A stretch of 64,000 bases of DNA from Peteryoungia wuzhouensis (GTDB lineage: Bacteria; Pseudomonadota; Alphaproteobacteria; Rhizobiales; Rhizobiaceae). The stretch is from assembly GCF_003205195.1 (NCBI RefSeq), contig NZ_QJRY01000001.1:1-64000 (forward strand), in the 5' to 3' direction. The translations under genes and the position numbers were made by a program. How positions within the stretch are numbered: position 1 is the stretch's first letter; the number at the start of each line of letters is the position of its first letter. Under the pieces are notes generated by a model. That model was not told where the DNA came from and made no database searches. It worked only from the letters and a program-made list of their open reading frames with translations. Below are positions 43,534 to 53,712 of this stretch, one piece after another.

Positions 43534-44445
43534 ATGGCACTCACATATGGTTTCATCGGGCTTGGCCATCTCGGCCGCCATCTCGCCGGCAGTCTGGTCA
43601 GGGCGGGCTTCACCGTCGTGGTCAATGATCTCGATCCCGACAATGCCAAGGAGCTGGTGGCCGCCGGCGCCAAATTCGCCGCCGATCCGCAAGCCGTCGC
43701 GGAAGCCGTCGATGCCGTCATCACCTGCCTGCCCTCGCCGAAGGTCAGCGAACGCGTCCTGACGGGCGAGCGCGGCATTCTCAAGGGCCTCAAACCCGGC
43801 TCCACCTGGATCGAGATGAGCACGCTCGACGAGCAGGAAGTCCAAAGGCTCGGCAAGATCGCAGCCGATGCCGGCGTGCGCATGCTCGAATCCCCCGTCA
43901 CCGGCGGCGTGCATCTGGCGGCGGCCGGCGAGATCACCGTGATCATCGGTGGCGACAGCGATCTTTACGACCTGCATCTCCCCGCCTTCCAGGCCATGGG
44001 CAAACAGATCTTTCGCGCCGGCCCGCTCGGCAAGGCCTCGGTCATCAAGGTGATCACCAACATGCTCGCCTTCATTCACCTGATCGCGACAGGCGAAGCC
44101 CTGATGCTGGCCAAGAAGGGCGGCATCGACCTCACCGACGCCTTCAACATCATCAAGGCCTCCTCCGGCAACAGTTTCGTGCACGAGACCGAGGGCCAGG
44201 TGATCCTCAACGGCAGCTACAACATCAACTTCACGATGGATCTCGCCGTCAAGGATCTCGGCTTCGCGCTCGGCTTCGGCCGCGAGTTCGGCGTCCCCCT
44301 CGACCTTGCCAGCCACGCGCTGCAGACCTTCATCCGCGCCCGCTCCGCCTATGGCGGGGATGCCTGGTCGTCGCAGGTCGTGAAACTCTTGGAAGACGCC
44401 ACCGGCACGGATCTCAGGGCGCCGGGATTTCCGGCGGAGCTTTGA
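43534..44445 (+). CDS. 3-hydroxyisobutyrate dehydrogenase family oxidoreductase
   Basis: A 303-residue beta-hydroxyacid dehydrogenase: cofactor fold YGFIGLGHLGRHLAGSLVRAGF, substrate segment SPVTGGVHLAAAGE and catalytic-Lys region KVITNMLAFIHLIATGEALMLAKK. ATG at 43534 after AGGGGA gives the usual length. It may oxidise 3-hydroxyisobutyrate or a related hydroxyacid such as tartronate semialdehyde. Divergence from ETF-QO and the shared palindrome favour valine catabolism, but this is inference. Confidence 0.87.
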   Translation: MALTYGFIGLGHLGRHLAGSLVRAGFTVVVNDLDPDNAKELVAAGAKFAADPQAVAEAVDAVITCLPSPKVSERVLTGERGILKGLKPGSTWIEMSTLDEQEVQRLGKIAADAGVRMLESPVTGGVHLAAAGEITVIIGGDSDLYDLHLPAFQAMGKQIFRAGPLGKASVIKVITNMLAFIHLIATGEALMLAKKGGIDLTDAFNIIKASSGNSFVHETEGQVILNGSYNINFTMDLAVKDLGFALGFGREFGVPLDLASHALQTFIRARSAYGGDAWSSQVVKLLEDATGTDLRAPGFPAEL

Positions 44446-44456
44446 AGGTAGGAGGA

Positions 44457-45473
44457 CTAGACAGCCTCTAGAGGAGTGACTGCCGAAAACCCTTTGGACT
44501 TTGAGAACTTCATGGCGTGCCGAAAATTGGCTATCGCATCGGAGGGGTCAACTGCATCGAGTCTGAGGGATGTGAATGTCTGCCTGACGAAATGAACCGA
44601 CAAAATCGGGGTCCAATCCTTATGACCCGTCGCTGAATTCAGTAATAGCGCCTTACAGGTCACGTACACTTCCGATAACGGTAGGATCTGGAACAAATCG
44701 CCTGCCGTTTTCAGTGCGACGCTTGCAACGTAGTCTTGATAAAGCTCGTGAAATTGACCTGCAGGCATTTTAGTTTCGGTCAACCGGCCGCTTGCTGACT
44801 GTGACCGACGGACCTTAGGCACGATCTCGTCACCATGCACCGTCGGACATGCGTGAACGAAGTTCTTGCCAATCGAGAATTCGACCCCGGTCCCGATTAA
44901 CTCCTCCTCGTCAAGCGTTTGCATTTCCTCAATGACTTGCCGAATGGCTTGAGGTTCGCCCGCTAGCAGTTGCTGCGCCAAGTTGACATCGCTTTGCCAT
45001 TCCTTGACTGCTTGCCCATGCGCGGCGACTTCAGCATCGAAATCGCGTTGTTCCTGCGCTATGGCCTCCTGCAAACGCCGCTCAAGCTTGCTGCGAAGAC
45101 GCTTGGTACCACCTCGAGCGAAATCAAAGAATCCCGGCCGAAATTCTTCCAGTTTCTTTCTAGCTCGATTCTCCGCGACGTGCGATCGTAGAGGTTCCGG
45201 CGATATCGTTTGAAACGCGATCTTTCGCCAATCGATTTTCTCCGCAAGGTTTGTGTGAACCGACACCAAGTCGCGGAAGTAAGCTTGCCAGTCTTCAACT
45301 GCAGAAGCAGAATCTGCTATCATTTGCAGCTTATTCCGCTGCTTATTTCTCCTTTGCGCCTCTCGATCCGCTGCTCGCGACGCAGCCACCACCGATCGCA
45401 TTATCCCCTTCCACCCCAAATCGACCTCCCCGCCCTCACATTGCGCTGCATCCCCATAGTAGCGACACCACAT
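44457..45473 (-). CDS. Hypothetical protein with coiled-coil segment
   Basis: 338 residues with no family I recognise. Residues about 30-210 are rich in charged residues with likely coiled coils (RRNKQRNKLQ, KRLRSKLERRLQEAIAQEQRDFDAEVAAHGQ). The C-terminal part contains VHACPTVHGDEIVPKV and LPLSEVYVTCKALLLNS. Base composition is lower in GC than in flanking genes, suggesting transfer. Start uncertain: ATG at 45473 is taken, with a TTG at 45500 also possible. It is convergent with the dehydrogenase gene. Confidence 0.65.
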   Translation of the reverse strand: MWCRYYGDAAQCEGGEVDLGWKGIMRSVVAASRAADREAQRRNKQRNKLQMIADSASAVEDWQAYFRDLVSVHTNLAEKIDWRKIAFQTISPEPLRSHVAENRARKKLEEFRPGFFDFARGGTKRLRSKLERRLQEAIAQEQRDFDAEVAAHGQAVKEWQSDVNLAQQLLAGEPQAIRQVIEEMQTLDEEELIGTGVEFSIGKNFVHACPTVHGDEIVPKVRRSQSASGRLTETKMPAGQFHELYQDYVASVALKTAGDLFQILPLSEVYVTCKALLLNSATGHKDWTPILSVHFVRQTFTSLRLDAVDPSDAIANFRHAMKFSKSKGFSAVTPLEAV

Positions 45474-45584
45474 CCTACAACCTGAAAGGTTATCGGACAA
45501 TCTCTACGATTGTTCCCCCTTCCCCCATCCCCGCCCCCTTGCTAGGGTCCGGCCAAACACATCGCATCAGGGAAGGACTTCACC

Positions 45585-46370
45585 ATGGATCTCGGCATTT
45601 CGGGAAAACGCGCCCTCGTGCTCGCCGCCTCGCGGGGCTTGGGCCTCGGGATTGCCAAGGCACTCGCCGCTGAAGGCGTTCACGTGCTGATCTGCGGGCG
45701 CAGCGAAGACAAGCTGAAGGCCAATGTCGAGGCGATCAGGGCGGCCGGTGGCAAGGCCGATTTCGAGGTGGCCGATCTCGCCGACGGGCATTTCGTCGAG
45801 CAGATGATCCATGCCGTGCATGATATCCTCGGCGGCATCGATATCCTCGTCAACAATACCGGCGGCCCCACCCCCGGTACGGCCGAAGACATGGATGGCG
45901 ACACGCTCGACATGTTCTTCCAGACCATGGTTGTGCGCGTCATCACGCTGACCAATGCCTTCCTGCCGCTGATGAAGACGCAAGGGTTCGGCCGCATCCT
46001 GACCGTCGCCTCGTCCGGCGTGTTCGAGCCGATCCCCAATCTCGCGCTCTCCAACACGCTGCGCGGCGCGCTGGTCGGCTGGAACAAGACGCTGTCGTCG
46101 GAAGTCGCCTCCTATGGCGTGACCGCCAACATGCTTTTGCCCGGCCGCATCCATACCGACCGGATCGACGAACTGGACGGGGCCAACGCCAAACGGTCGG
46201 GCAAGTCACTCGACGAGGTGCGGGCCGCTTCGGTCAAGTCTATCCCGGCGCAACGGCTCGGCACGGTCGAGGAATTTGCCGCCGCCGGCGCCTTCCTCTG
46301 CTCGGCACAGGCGAGCTACATCACCGGCACCATGCTGCGCGTCGATGGCGGGGCAGCAAAGTCGAACTGA
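45585..46370 (+). CDS. Atypical SDR family protein
   Basis: A 261-residue short-chain dehydrogenase fold: LVLAASRGLGLGIAKALA gives the cofactor loop, NNTGGP matches the NNAG position. The catalytic YxxxK is replaced: the aligned segment reads LALSNTLRGAL with Leu for Tyr and Asn for Lys. A subgroup of bacterial SDRs shares this SNTLRG pattern, so it may bind NADP without classical chemistry or use another mechanism. C-terminal LRVDGGA is normal. Confidence 0.87.
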   Translation: MDLGISGKRALVLAASRGLGLGIAKALAAEGVHVLICGRSEDKLKANVEAIRAAGGKADFEVADLADGHFVEQMIHAVHDILGGIDILVNNTGGPTPGTAEDMDGDTLDMFFQTMVVRVITLTNAFLPLMKTQGFGRILTVASSGVFEPIPNLALSNTLRGALVGWNKTLSSEVASYGVTANMLLPGRIHTDRIDELDGANAKRSGKSLDEVRAASVKSIPAQRLGTVEEFAAAGAFLCSAQASYITGTMLRVDGGAAKSN

Positions 46371-46498
46371 AGCCGTGAAGCACTCACCTCAACACTCAAT
46401 CGCAATCCTCTAAAATTCGATCATCTGCATGAACGGGCTCTCAATCTCTCGCGCGTAAGGCTTGTCGCCAGTGCTGCAGGGAGATGAGAGATCCCGAC

Positions 46499-46732
46499 AT
46501 GATGGAAACCGGACATGAGGACCGGAGCCTGCTCGACACCTTGTCGCCGCGGGCGGAGGACGATTTTTTTGAGCTGGAGGAGGCCGAGCCGCCGAGAGCG
46601 AGCGGGCCGCTGCTGCGCATCGTCGCACAGGGCCTGATCATCGGCCACCTGCTGCCGCAACTCGCCGATGGCGATGCTGGCGAAAACCTGGAGATACGTC
46701 CGGGCCTGACACGGCATTATTTCGAGGTTTAA
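46499..46732 (+). CDS. Small acidic hypothetical protein
   Basis: 77 residues (MMETGHEDRSLLDTLSPRAEDDFFELEEAEPPRASGPLLRIVAQGLIIGHLLPQLADGD...). GAGAG lies before tandem ATGs at 46499. An acidic N-terminal half and a hydrophobic middle are visible; no domain is recognised. Codon use fits the genome. Confidence 0.5.
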   Translation: MMETGHEDRSLLDTLSPRAEDDFFELEEAEPPRASGPLLRIVAQGLIIGHLLPQLADGDAGENLEIRPGLTRHYFEV

Positions 46733-46825
46733 CCCTCGCCCCATCTCAAGGATAGCTCCCTCAAAAGGACACTGGCGGCCCCGCGTCGTTGGGCCTAAGC
46801 TCAAGGTCGAACCGGAGCATCCCCC

Positions 46826-47026
46826 ATGTCAGCCTTGCGCCTCATCCTCAAAATCATTGCCGTTCTCGCTGTCCTGATGGGCCTGATCTGGATCGGCCAG
46901 GGGACCGGCCTCTTCCCCTATCCGGCCTCCAGCTTCATGATCAACCAGAGCCCGTGGATCCTGCGCGGGGCCCTTCTGGCGCTGGCCGGCCTCGTCGGCC
47001 TCTATCTGTTGCGGCGGCGTGCCTGA
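46826..47026 (+). CDS. Small two-helix membrane protein
   Basis: 66 residues with two transmembrane segments (about 6-26 and 44-62) and a basic end (LLRRRA): MSALRLILKIIAVLAVLMGLIWIGQGTGLFPYPASSFM. Small proteins of this type are common in Rhizobiaceae; function unknown. No strong ribosome site. Confidence 0.72.
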   Translation: MSALRLILKIIAVLAVLMGLIWIGQGTGLFPYPASSFMINQSPWILRGALLALAGLVGLYLLRRRA

Positions 47027-47113
47027 CTGCCGCCCTCCGCATTAAGGCTTGCCCTCGCCCCTCCCCTGTGGCATCTGGCGCGCTCCTCATTCGCGCCGGC
47101 ATGATCGGCGTTT

Positions 47114-47136
47114 GACCGGGTATCGCCCGGTCTTCC
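47114..47136 (+). terminator. Weak hairpin upstream of the Hsp70-like gene
   Basis: A seven-base perfect stem (47114-47120 with 47126-47132), then TTCCC. It could end the small membrane protein transcript. Confidence 0.5.
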
Positions 47137-47168
47137 CTGACATCTGCTAACGACAAGGAGCGACGGCC

Positions 47169-48461
<1,293 letters not shown>

Positions 48462-48583
48462 AGGCTCTATGCTCTCCTTGAGGGGGGAGGTCGGCGGGAA
48501 GGGTTGGAGCGAGGCGATCTGTCAGCGGAAGCGGGGCGCCTTCTGATAATGCTCCTTTAACGTCCCTCCCGACGCAAATACTT

Positions 48584-48695
48584 GCCCCTCACCCTACCCT
48601 CTCCCCGCAAGCGGGGAGAGGGAGGCGCGAACAGTGGCCGTCTCGGCCTTCTCCCCGCGGGCGGGGAGAAGGTGCCGGCAGGCGGATGAGGGGCA
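48584..48695. repeat. Rhizobial intergenic palindromic repeat (RIME-like)
   Basis: The outer inverted repeat TGCCCCTCA (48584-48592) with TGAGGGGCA (48687-48695) encloses two GC-rich hairpins: CTCTCCCCGC with GCGGGGAGAG, and TTCTCCCCGC with GCGGGGAGAA. Such mosaics are scattered in intergenic regions of Rhizobiaceae genomes (established). It lies between the Hsp70-like gene and HigA. Confidence 0.8.
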
Positions 48696-48714
48696 GACCC
48701 AAGTTCACTGCGGA

Positions 48715-49008
48715 TCAAACGTCAACCAGTTCAATCACCAACTTCTTGCCGACTGACCGCGCGGCGCGGTCGAGCGTATCCAGAGAGACCGCGACATTGC
48801 AGGGATCGAGCACACGTTCCAACTGGGTCCGGCTCGTCCCCATTCTCGCTGCCATGTCGGACTTGGTGATAGACTGCTTCTGGCGGGCGTCTTCGATCTG
48901 CCAGGCCAAGACCCGCTTGATCGCCTCGCCATAGACTGCATCCCGTTCGCCAAGCTCTTCCAGAAAATCTTCCAGCGTGCCGCCGATAGACGATGGTGTC
49001 TCACTCAT
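48715..49008 (-). CDS. higA: HigA-type antitoxin (helix-turn-helix)
   Basis: A 97-residue XRE-family protein: SITKSDMAARMGTSRTQLERVLDP is the DNA-binding helix-turn-helix. The N-terminal half (SETPSSIGGTLEDFLEELGERDAVYGEAI) probably contacts the toxin. It overlaps the toxin gene by four bases and is downstream of it, the usual HigBA order. It autorepresses the operon (family knowledge). Confidence 0.9.
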   Translation of the reverse strand: MSETPSSIGGTLEDFLEELGERDAVYGEAIKRVLAWQIEDARQKQSITKSDMAARMGTSRTQLERVLDPCNVAVSLDTLDRAARSVGKKLVIELVDV

Positions 49009-49382
49009 CTGCTTGTTCCCTTGTCGGTCTTTTTCACGCGCTTGGAACGCTCCTGGTGTTCCTTCCAGCGCTGAACGGCCAGTTTGATCGCATTCTGCTG
49101 TCCATCCTTGCCAATCTCACCATGCAATAAAATCATCAGAGCACGATCGATGCCGAAATAGGTCCTCGCCTCGACCCTGCCGTTTCTTATTGTGGAGCGC
49201 ACCTCGCGGACGCCATCACGGATCGCTCGACAGATTGGCATGCCAACGGGCCAGCCGAACTCGACCGCCGCGATGTCAGTACCGATGATATGGCGATCTT
49301 GCTTATCCAAGGCCCTCAGCCATTCCTTTACCGGTTCGGCGCCCTCGTCCGTCACGAAGAATGTCGCAACAATCCGTTTCAT
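49005..49382 (-). CDS. higB: HigB-type toxin (RelE superfamily mRNA interferase)
   Basis: A 125-residue protein with the RelE/HigB fold: MKRIVATFFVTDEGAEPVKEWLRALDK, CRAIRDGVREVRSTIRNGRVEARTYFGI and LMILLHGEIGKDGQQ. Similar to the phage-derived Gp49-like HigB group. It likely cleaves mRNA on the ribosome. Transcribed first, with the antitoxin downstream. Confidence 0.9.
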   Translation of the reverse strand: MKRIVATFFVTDEGAEPVKEWLRALDKQDRHIIGTDIAAVEFGWPVGMPICRAIRDGVREVRSTIRNGRVEARTYFGIDRALMILLHGEIGKDGQQNAIKLAVQRWKEHQERSKRVKKTDKGTSR

Positions 49383-49599
49383 CTGACGCCTCTTTGTACC
49401 TTATACGGTTCATCTTTGCAAATCTTGATGGGGCAGGACACGTGTGAGCCGGGGACAACCTCAAACGTCCAATGACAAACCTTAACCTCAAAGCCATGCG
49501 CGCGAAAAGCGTATTGGCGGATTACGCAACCCGACGAGCCTCACACGCTCCTCCGCTTTCCATTTGCCATCCCCCGCCGATTGGCTCTAGAACAGCCCG

Positions 49600-50499
49600 A
49601 TGATCCAGGCCCGCGACATGAACCCCGCAGAACTCGCCGCCCTTCTCGCATTTCATGCGGAAGCGGGTGTCGAATGGCTGCTGGAGGAGGAACCGGTCGA
49701 CCGGATTGCGGCCTTTGCGGCGGAGAAGGCGGCACGTCAGACAAGCCGGTCGACGGCGTCACCGTCTGCTTCCGCAGGGGGCGTGACTGCCCCGGCCGCC
49801 GGCCGCAGCCCCCCATCGCGCGGACCCGCCGCCGACCAGCGGCAGCAATCCCGCCCCCAGCCGTCGCAGTCTTCCGCCCTGCCGGCCATTCCAGACGAGA
49901 ATGCCGTGGCCGAGGCGCGCTTTGCGGCGGAATCGGCCCGCTCGCTTGCCGAACTCAGGACTGCCGTCGAGGGCTTTGCCAGCTGCAACCTGAAGACCTC
50001 GGCACGCTCGACCATCACCGCCGCCGGAACGGCCAGCTCCGGCATCATGGTGATCGGCTCGATGCCAAGCGCCGACGACGACCGCGAGGGGCTGCCTTTC
50101 TCGGGCCGGGCCGGGCTCTTGCTCGACCGGATGCTGATGGCCATCGGCCAGACGCGCGAAAGCGTGCTGATCACCACGATCATTCCCTGGCGACCGCCCG
50201 GCGACCGCATGCCGTCGGCGCCGGAAACCGCCATCTGCCGGCCTTTCATCGAGCGGCAGATCGCTCTTGTCGAACCGCGCCAGGTGCTGGTGCTCGGCAA
50301 TTTCGCCGCCCGCTTCTTCTTCGGCGAGACAGGCACGATCCATGCGCTCAGGGGCAAATGGCGGGAAATCGGCAGCGGCGACGAGACGCTGCCGGCCATG
50401 GCCACGCTGCATCCGCAGGAATTGCTCGCCGCGCCGGCCAGCAAGGCGCTCGCCTGGATGGACCTTCTGGCGTTTTCAGAACGCCTTCCCAGAGGGTAA
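49600..50499 (+). CDS. Divergent family-4-type uracil-DNA glycosylase
   Basis: A 299-residue protein. A low-complexity linker (about 45-100) precedes a UDG-fold domain with GSMPSADDDREGLPFSGRAGLLLD, which matches the family-4 motif GEAPGxxEDxxGxPFVGxAG except for a changed GEAPG. Only two Cys remain (FASCNL, ICRPF), where family-4 enzymes use four Cys for a 4Fe-4S cluster. The later motif is HPQEL in place of HPS. It may remove uracil without an Fe-S cluster or have a changed role. Start ATG 49600 or 49618. Confidence 0.85.
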   Translation: MIQARDMNPAELAALLAFHAEAGVEWLLEEEPVDRIAAFAAEKAARQTSRSTASPSASAGGVTAPAAGRSPPSRGPAADQRQQSRPQPSQSSALPAIPDENAVAEARFAAESARSLAELRTAVEGFASCNLKTSARSTITAAGTASSGIMVIGSMPSADDDREGLPFSGRAGLLLDRMLMAIGQTRESVLITTIIPWRPPGDRMPSAPETAICRPFIERQIALVEPRQVLVLGNFAARFFFGETGTIHALRGKWREIGSGDETLPAMATLHPQELLAAPASKALAWMDLLAFSERLPRG

Positions 50500-50650
50500 A
50501 CGCTCAAATAAGCGTCATTGTAAACAAATGATGAAACCAGCCATGCAGAATACGCAAGGCAGGGCCGCAACAGAACGACTTGCCGACTCAATGCTGCACT
50601 GCGATATACACAGGGCAAAGTGGGAGGGACACTTTACAAGGAAGACCGCC

Positions 50651-50842
50651 GTGAGCCTTCGGACCCGCCCCATCCACTGCAAGTTCGAGACCCTGCGCCT
50701 CGCTGGCGATCAGGGCCGGACCAACAGCCCCTACAACCGCATCGGCCCTGCTGCCGCGCTCGAACAGCTGAGTGCCCGCTATGCTGGCCATGCCGGGCGC
50801 ATTGCGCGGCCCGCGACCGTCTTCTCCGATTTCCGCGCCTGA
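50651..50842 (+). CDS. Small hypothetical protein
   Basis: 63 residues from a GTG at 50651 preceded by AAGGAAG. Basic and slightly hydrophobic, SLRTRPIHCKFETLRL...YNRIGPAAALEQLSARYAGHAGRIARP. No domain recognised. Supported by its ribosome site and by codon use; otherwise uncertain. Confidence 0.45.
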   Translation: MSLRTRPIHCKFETLRLAGDQGRTNSPYNRIGPAAALEQLSARYAGHAGRIARPATVFSDFRA

Positions 50843-50984
50843 CGCGAGCGCTCTGCGCGCCCGAAGGCTTGGCCTTGCATTCGTCGCATATCAGCCCCGT
50901 TGAATTGTGCGTTGCACAAGTGGTTCAGCCATGAACTAATGGCGACGTAAAACAGATATGCGCGAAAAGCAGAGGATAAGTCCC

Positions 50985-51143
50985 ATGACCATCCGTTTCC
51001 ATCCCGTCCGCACCCTGCGTCAGGCCATGCATCAGATCGGCCACGCCGTCAGCGCTTCGGCAGAATATTCCCACGCTGCCCATCAGCGCCAGGCCGCGAT
51101 CGCCCGCGGCGAGCGCCCGGCCGTGCAGCCGCTGGCCTTCTGA
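50985..51143 (+). CDS. Small His/Ala-rich hypothetical protein
   Basis: 52 residues, MTIRFHPVRTLRQAMHQIGHAVSASAEYSHAAHQRQAAIARGERPA..., with five His residues. AGAGGATAAG precedes the ATG at 50985. No family known. The short length and clean ribosome site suggest a real small protein. Confidence 0.5.
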   Translation: MTIRFHPVRTLRQAMHQIGHAVSASAEYSHAAHQRQAAIARGERPAVQPLAF

Positions 51144-51234
51144 GCGCCGGCGCGTCATCGACATAGTCCGCACGACGGCTCGCTCTGGCGAGCAGTTTGC
51201 GTTTTCGGCGTCTCTCGCCCGGCGATCGCGCGTC

Positions 51235-52131
51235 CTAGGCCTCCCGCACCGCGCCCAGGAGCGGCTCAGGCTTTCCCAGGTCCACAGGCCCGCAGATCTT
51301 CTCATAGGCGTGATCGACGATGGAGAATTTCACCGCCTGCCATTGGCAGTATTCGCGCAGGAAATCGCGGCTCAGCAGGCAGCTCTTGCGCGTATCGTCG
51401 GGCCAGGACAGGCAACCGGCTTCCACCGCACGACGAAACAGGCGCTGCAGGTGGGTGCGGGAAATCATGAAATGCTCGGCCATCTGGCGCGCATCGATGC
51501 GGCCGATTTCATAGACATCGCCGCCTGGCAACGGTTCGATCGCCCGGCGCACCAGCTCGTCCATCACCAGCCCCCCGGCCTCTGTCCAGAGAAACAGCGC
51601 CACGCGCGGCGGTGGCTCCAGCCAGCGCGGGTCCAGGCAGGCGCGGCGCGCGATCTGCGGCTGCACCTGACGTAGCAGGTCCGGCCTGCCCTGCAGTCTG
51701 GACACGCGATCGCCGCCATCGAGCCGGTCGAGCACAAGCAGGTTGGTGAGGACCCATTGGTACATCGCCTGGAACGAGATTTCCGTCGCTTCATAGCGTT
51801 TCGGCCGGCGTGTCGGGTCGCCGACAATCCGGACGAACTTGTAGCTCAGCAGCTGGTCGAGGAAGTTGAGCACCGTATTGCGGCTTGCCGCATTGTTGGA
51901 TGTGATGATCTCGCGCAGATTGGTGGTGGTCAGGCCACTGCCGGGCTGTGTCGGATCATATTCCAGCTGCAGGGCGAAGGCCGCCTGGCTCAGCAGCCAG
52001 CGCTGATGCGACGCCAGCATGCGCGACAGCCGCGGGCTTTCGTCGAACTGTTGCCGCAGCGACGCCGCAAAGCCACGCAGTGCTTCGACGAAGTTCGGAT
52101 GGTCGGCAATGTCCTCAGACGAAAACGCCAT
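51235..52131 (-). CDS. Winged-helix-like regulatory protein
   Basis: A 298-residue protein with two likely DNA-binding regions. The first is a winged-helix-like segment (LREIITSNNAASRNTVLNFLDQLLSYKFVRIVGD), the second an HTH-like segment near the C terminus (DARQMAEHFMISRTHLQRLFRRAVEAGC). No effector domain is recognised. GAGGTG precedes the ATG. Divergent from an MFS exporter 333 bases away, which it may control. Confidence 0.75.
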   Translation of the reverse strand: MAFSSEDIADHPNFVEALRGFAASLRQQFDESPRLSRMLASHQRWLLSQAAFALQLEYDPTQPGSGLTTTNLREIITSNNAASRNTVLNFLDQLLSYKFVRIVGDPTRRPKRYEATEISFQAMYQWVLTNLLVLDRLDGGDRVSRLQGRPDLLRQVQPQIARRACLDPRWLEPPPRVALFLWTEAGGLVMDELVRRAIEPLPGGDVYEIGRIDARQMAEHFMISRTHLQRLFRRAVEAGCLSWPDDTRKSCLLSRDFLREYCQWQAVKFSIVDHAYEKICGPVDLGKPEPLLGAVREA

Positions 52132-52464
52132 GCTTCACCTCAGTCTCCCAGCCTGACGCCATGCGGGCCGGGCATCGGCACGCATGCCCAAGACCCTCGA
52201 AACCAAACCCCATGTCGCCCCGCCATGCACGCTCGACAGCCCCATAAATCTCCTCCGGCGCGACGGATGACGTCCCCGCCTGATCAATGAGTGACGAATG
52301 ACAAGGTAAGCGACTTACTTGCACGATTTCAATCAATTATTAGCCCATACCGCCACAATGCGTCACGGGGGTCCTGGTTTTGCGACGCTGGACGTCGGTT
52401 TCGAAATTCCTTAAACGCTGCGATCGGGGCAGTATCGCCCGATCAAAGCGCCCGAGGGGTCTCC
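52132..52464. other. Divergent promoter region
   Basis: 333 bases between the winged-helix-like gene and the MFS gene. The part 52290-52345 is AT-rich. No gene is supported, but both promoters should lie here. Confidence 0.45.
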
Positions 52465-53694
52465 ATGCTGTCCAGTCTCGCCTCGATCGCGACCCTGATG
52501 CTGTCCACCCTGCTGATGATGGCGGGCTTCGGTCTGATGGGCTACATGCTGCCCATTCGCTCGCTCAACGAGGGCTGGTCGACCTTCATCATCTCCGTCA
52601 TTGCGACCGGTTACACCTTCGGTTTCACGGTTTCCTGCGTGGTGACGCCGATCTTCGTGCGCCGGGTCGGCCATGTGCGGGTGTTTGGTGCCTTGATCAC
52701 CCTGCTCACCGTGTCGATCCTGCTCTGCTCCCTCGTCGTTGAATGGTGGGCGTGGATGATCTTCCGGGGCCTTGCGGGCTTTGCCATCGCCGGCGCCTAT
52801 CTGCTCATCGAAAGCTGGCTCAACGAGCGCGTCACCAATGAGAATCGCGGGGCGCTGTTCTCCGTCTACATGGTGACCTGCCTGGTGGGCTCGATCGGCG
52901 GCCAGTATATCGTGCCGCTTGGCAACGTGAACGGACCCGAGCTCTTCATCATCTGCGCCCTGATCTTCTCGCTCGCCCTCTTCCCTGTCGCCCTGTCGAC
53001 CGCCCAGTCGCCGACGCCGATCGCGGAAGCCCGATTCGATCTCAAGCGGCTTTATCGCCGCTCCCCGATCGCCTTCTTCGGCTCGCTGCTGTCGGGCGCA
53101 TTGTCTGGCACCTGGGGCAGCCTGGGCGGCGTCTACTCGCAGACTATCGAGATGACCACCACCCAGGGCGCGACGCTGCTCGCCGCCTTCCTCGCCGGCG
53201 GTGCGCTCTCGCAGGTGCCGATCGGGCGTCTCTCCGACCGCATCGACCGCCGCCTTGTCATGATCGGCTGCGGCCTCTTCGGTGTCGCAGCCTGCCTCGC
53301 CATGGCCGCCTTCGATGCACAGAATGCGACGGCCATCTACGTCGCCGGCTTCTTCGTCGGCACCGTGCTCTATCCGGTCTATTCGCTGAACGTGGCCCAT
53401 GCCAACGACCTTGCGGAGCCGGACGAGTATGTGACGCTGTCCAGCGCCATCATGATCCTCTATGGCCTCGGCACCGTGACCGGCCCCGTCATGGCCGGCT
53501 CTCTGATGCAGTGGTTCGGGCCGAACGCCCTGATCTTCTTCCTCGCCACCGCATTCGCGCTCTACTCCGGCTATGCCGCCTGGCGCATCTCGCGCCGTCC
53601 GGACACCGCTGCCGACAAGACCGACTTCCAGGCCGTGGCAATCCCGATGCAGGGCACGGACGGGGCGTCACCGCTCAACGATCCCGATCGCTGA
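52465..53694 (+). CDS. MFS transporter (YfkF/DHA1-like)
   Basis: A 409-residue 12-helix major facilitator: GFTVSCVVTPIFVRRVGHVRVFG is the loop-2/3 signature region and FAIAGAYLLIESWLNERVTNENRGALFSVYM is diagnostic of this subfamily. ATG at 52465 with GAGGGG five bases upstream gives the family N terminus; the longer frame upstream is not translated. Substrate unknown. Confidence 0.88.
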   Translation: MLSSLASIATLMLSTLLMMAGFGLMGYMLPIRSLNEGWSTFIISVIATGYTFGFTVSCVVTPIFVRRVGHVRVFGALITLLTVSILLCSLVVEWWAWMIFRGLAGFAIAGAYLLIESWLNERVTNENRGALFSVYMVTCLVGSIGGQYIVPLGNVNGPELFIICALIFSLALFPVALSTAQSPTPIAEARFDLKRLYRRSPIAFFGSLLSGALSGTWGSLGGVYSQTIEMTTTQGATLLAAFLAGGALSQVPIGRLSDRIDRRLVMIGCGLFGVAACLAMAAFDAQNATAIYVAGFFVGTVLYPVYSLNVAHANDLAEPDEYVTLSSAIMILYGLGTVTGPVMAGSLMQWFGPNALIFFLATAFALYSGYAAWRISRRPDTAADKTDFQAVAIPMQGTDGASPLNDPDR

Positions 53695-53712
53695 GCGCGG
53701 CCTTGTTCTTGC

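Noticed and set aside
46421..46804. A 127-codon minus-strand frame opposite the small acidic gene
   Set aside because: No ribosome site or domain. The forward frame has GAGAG and better codon use.
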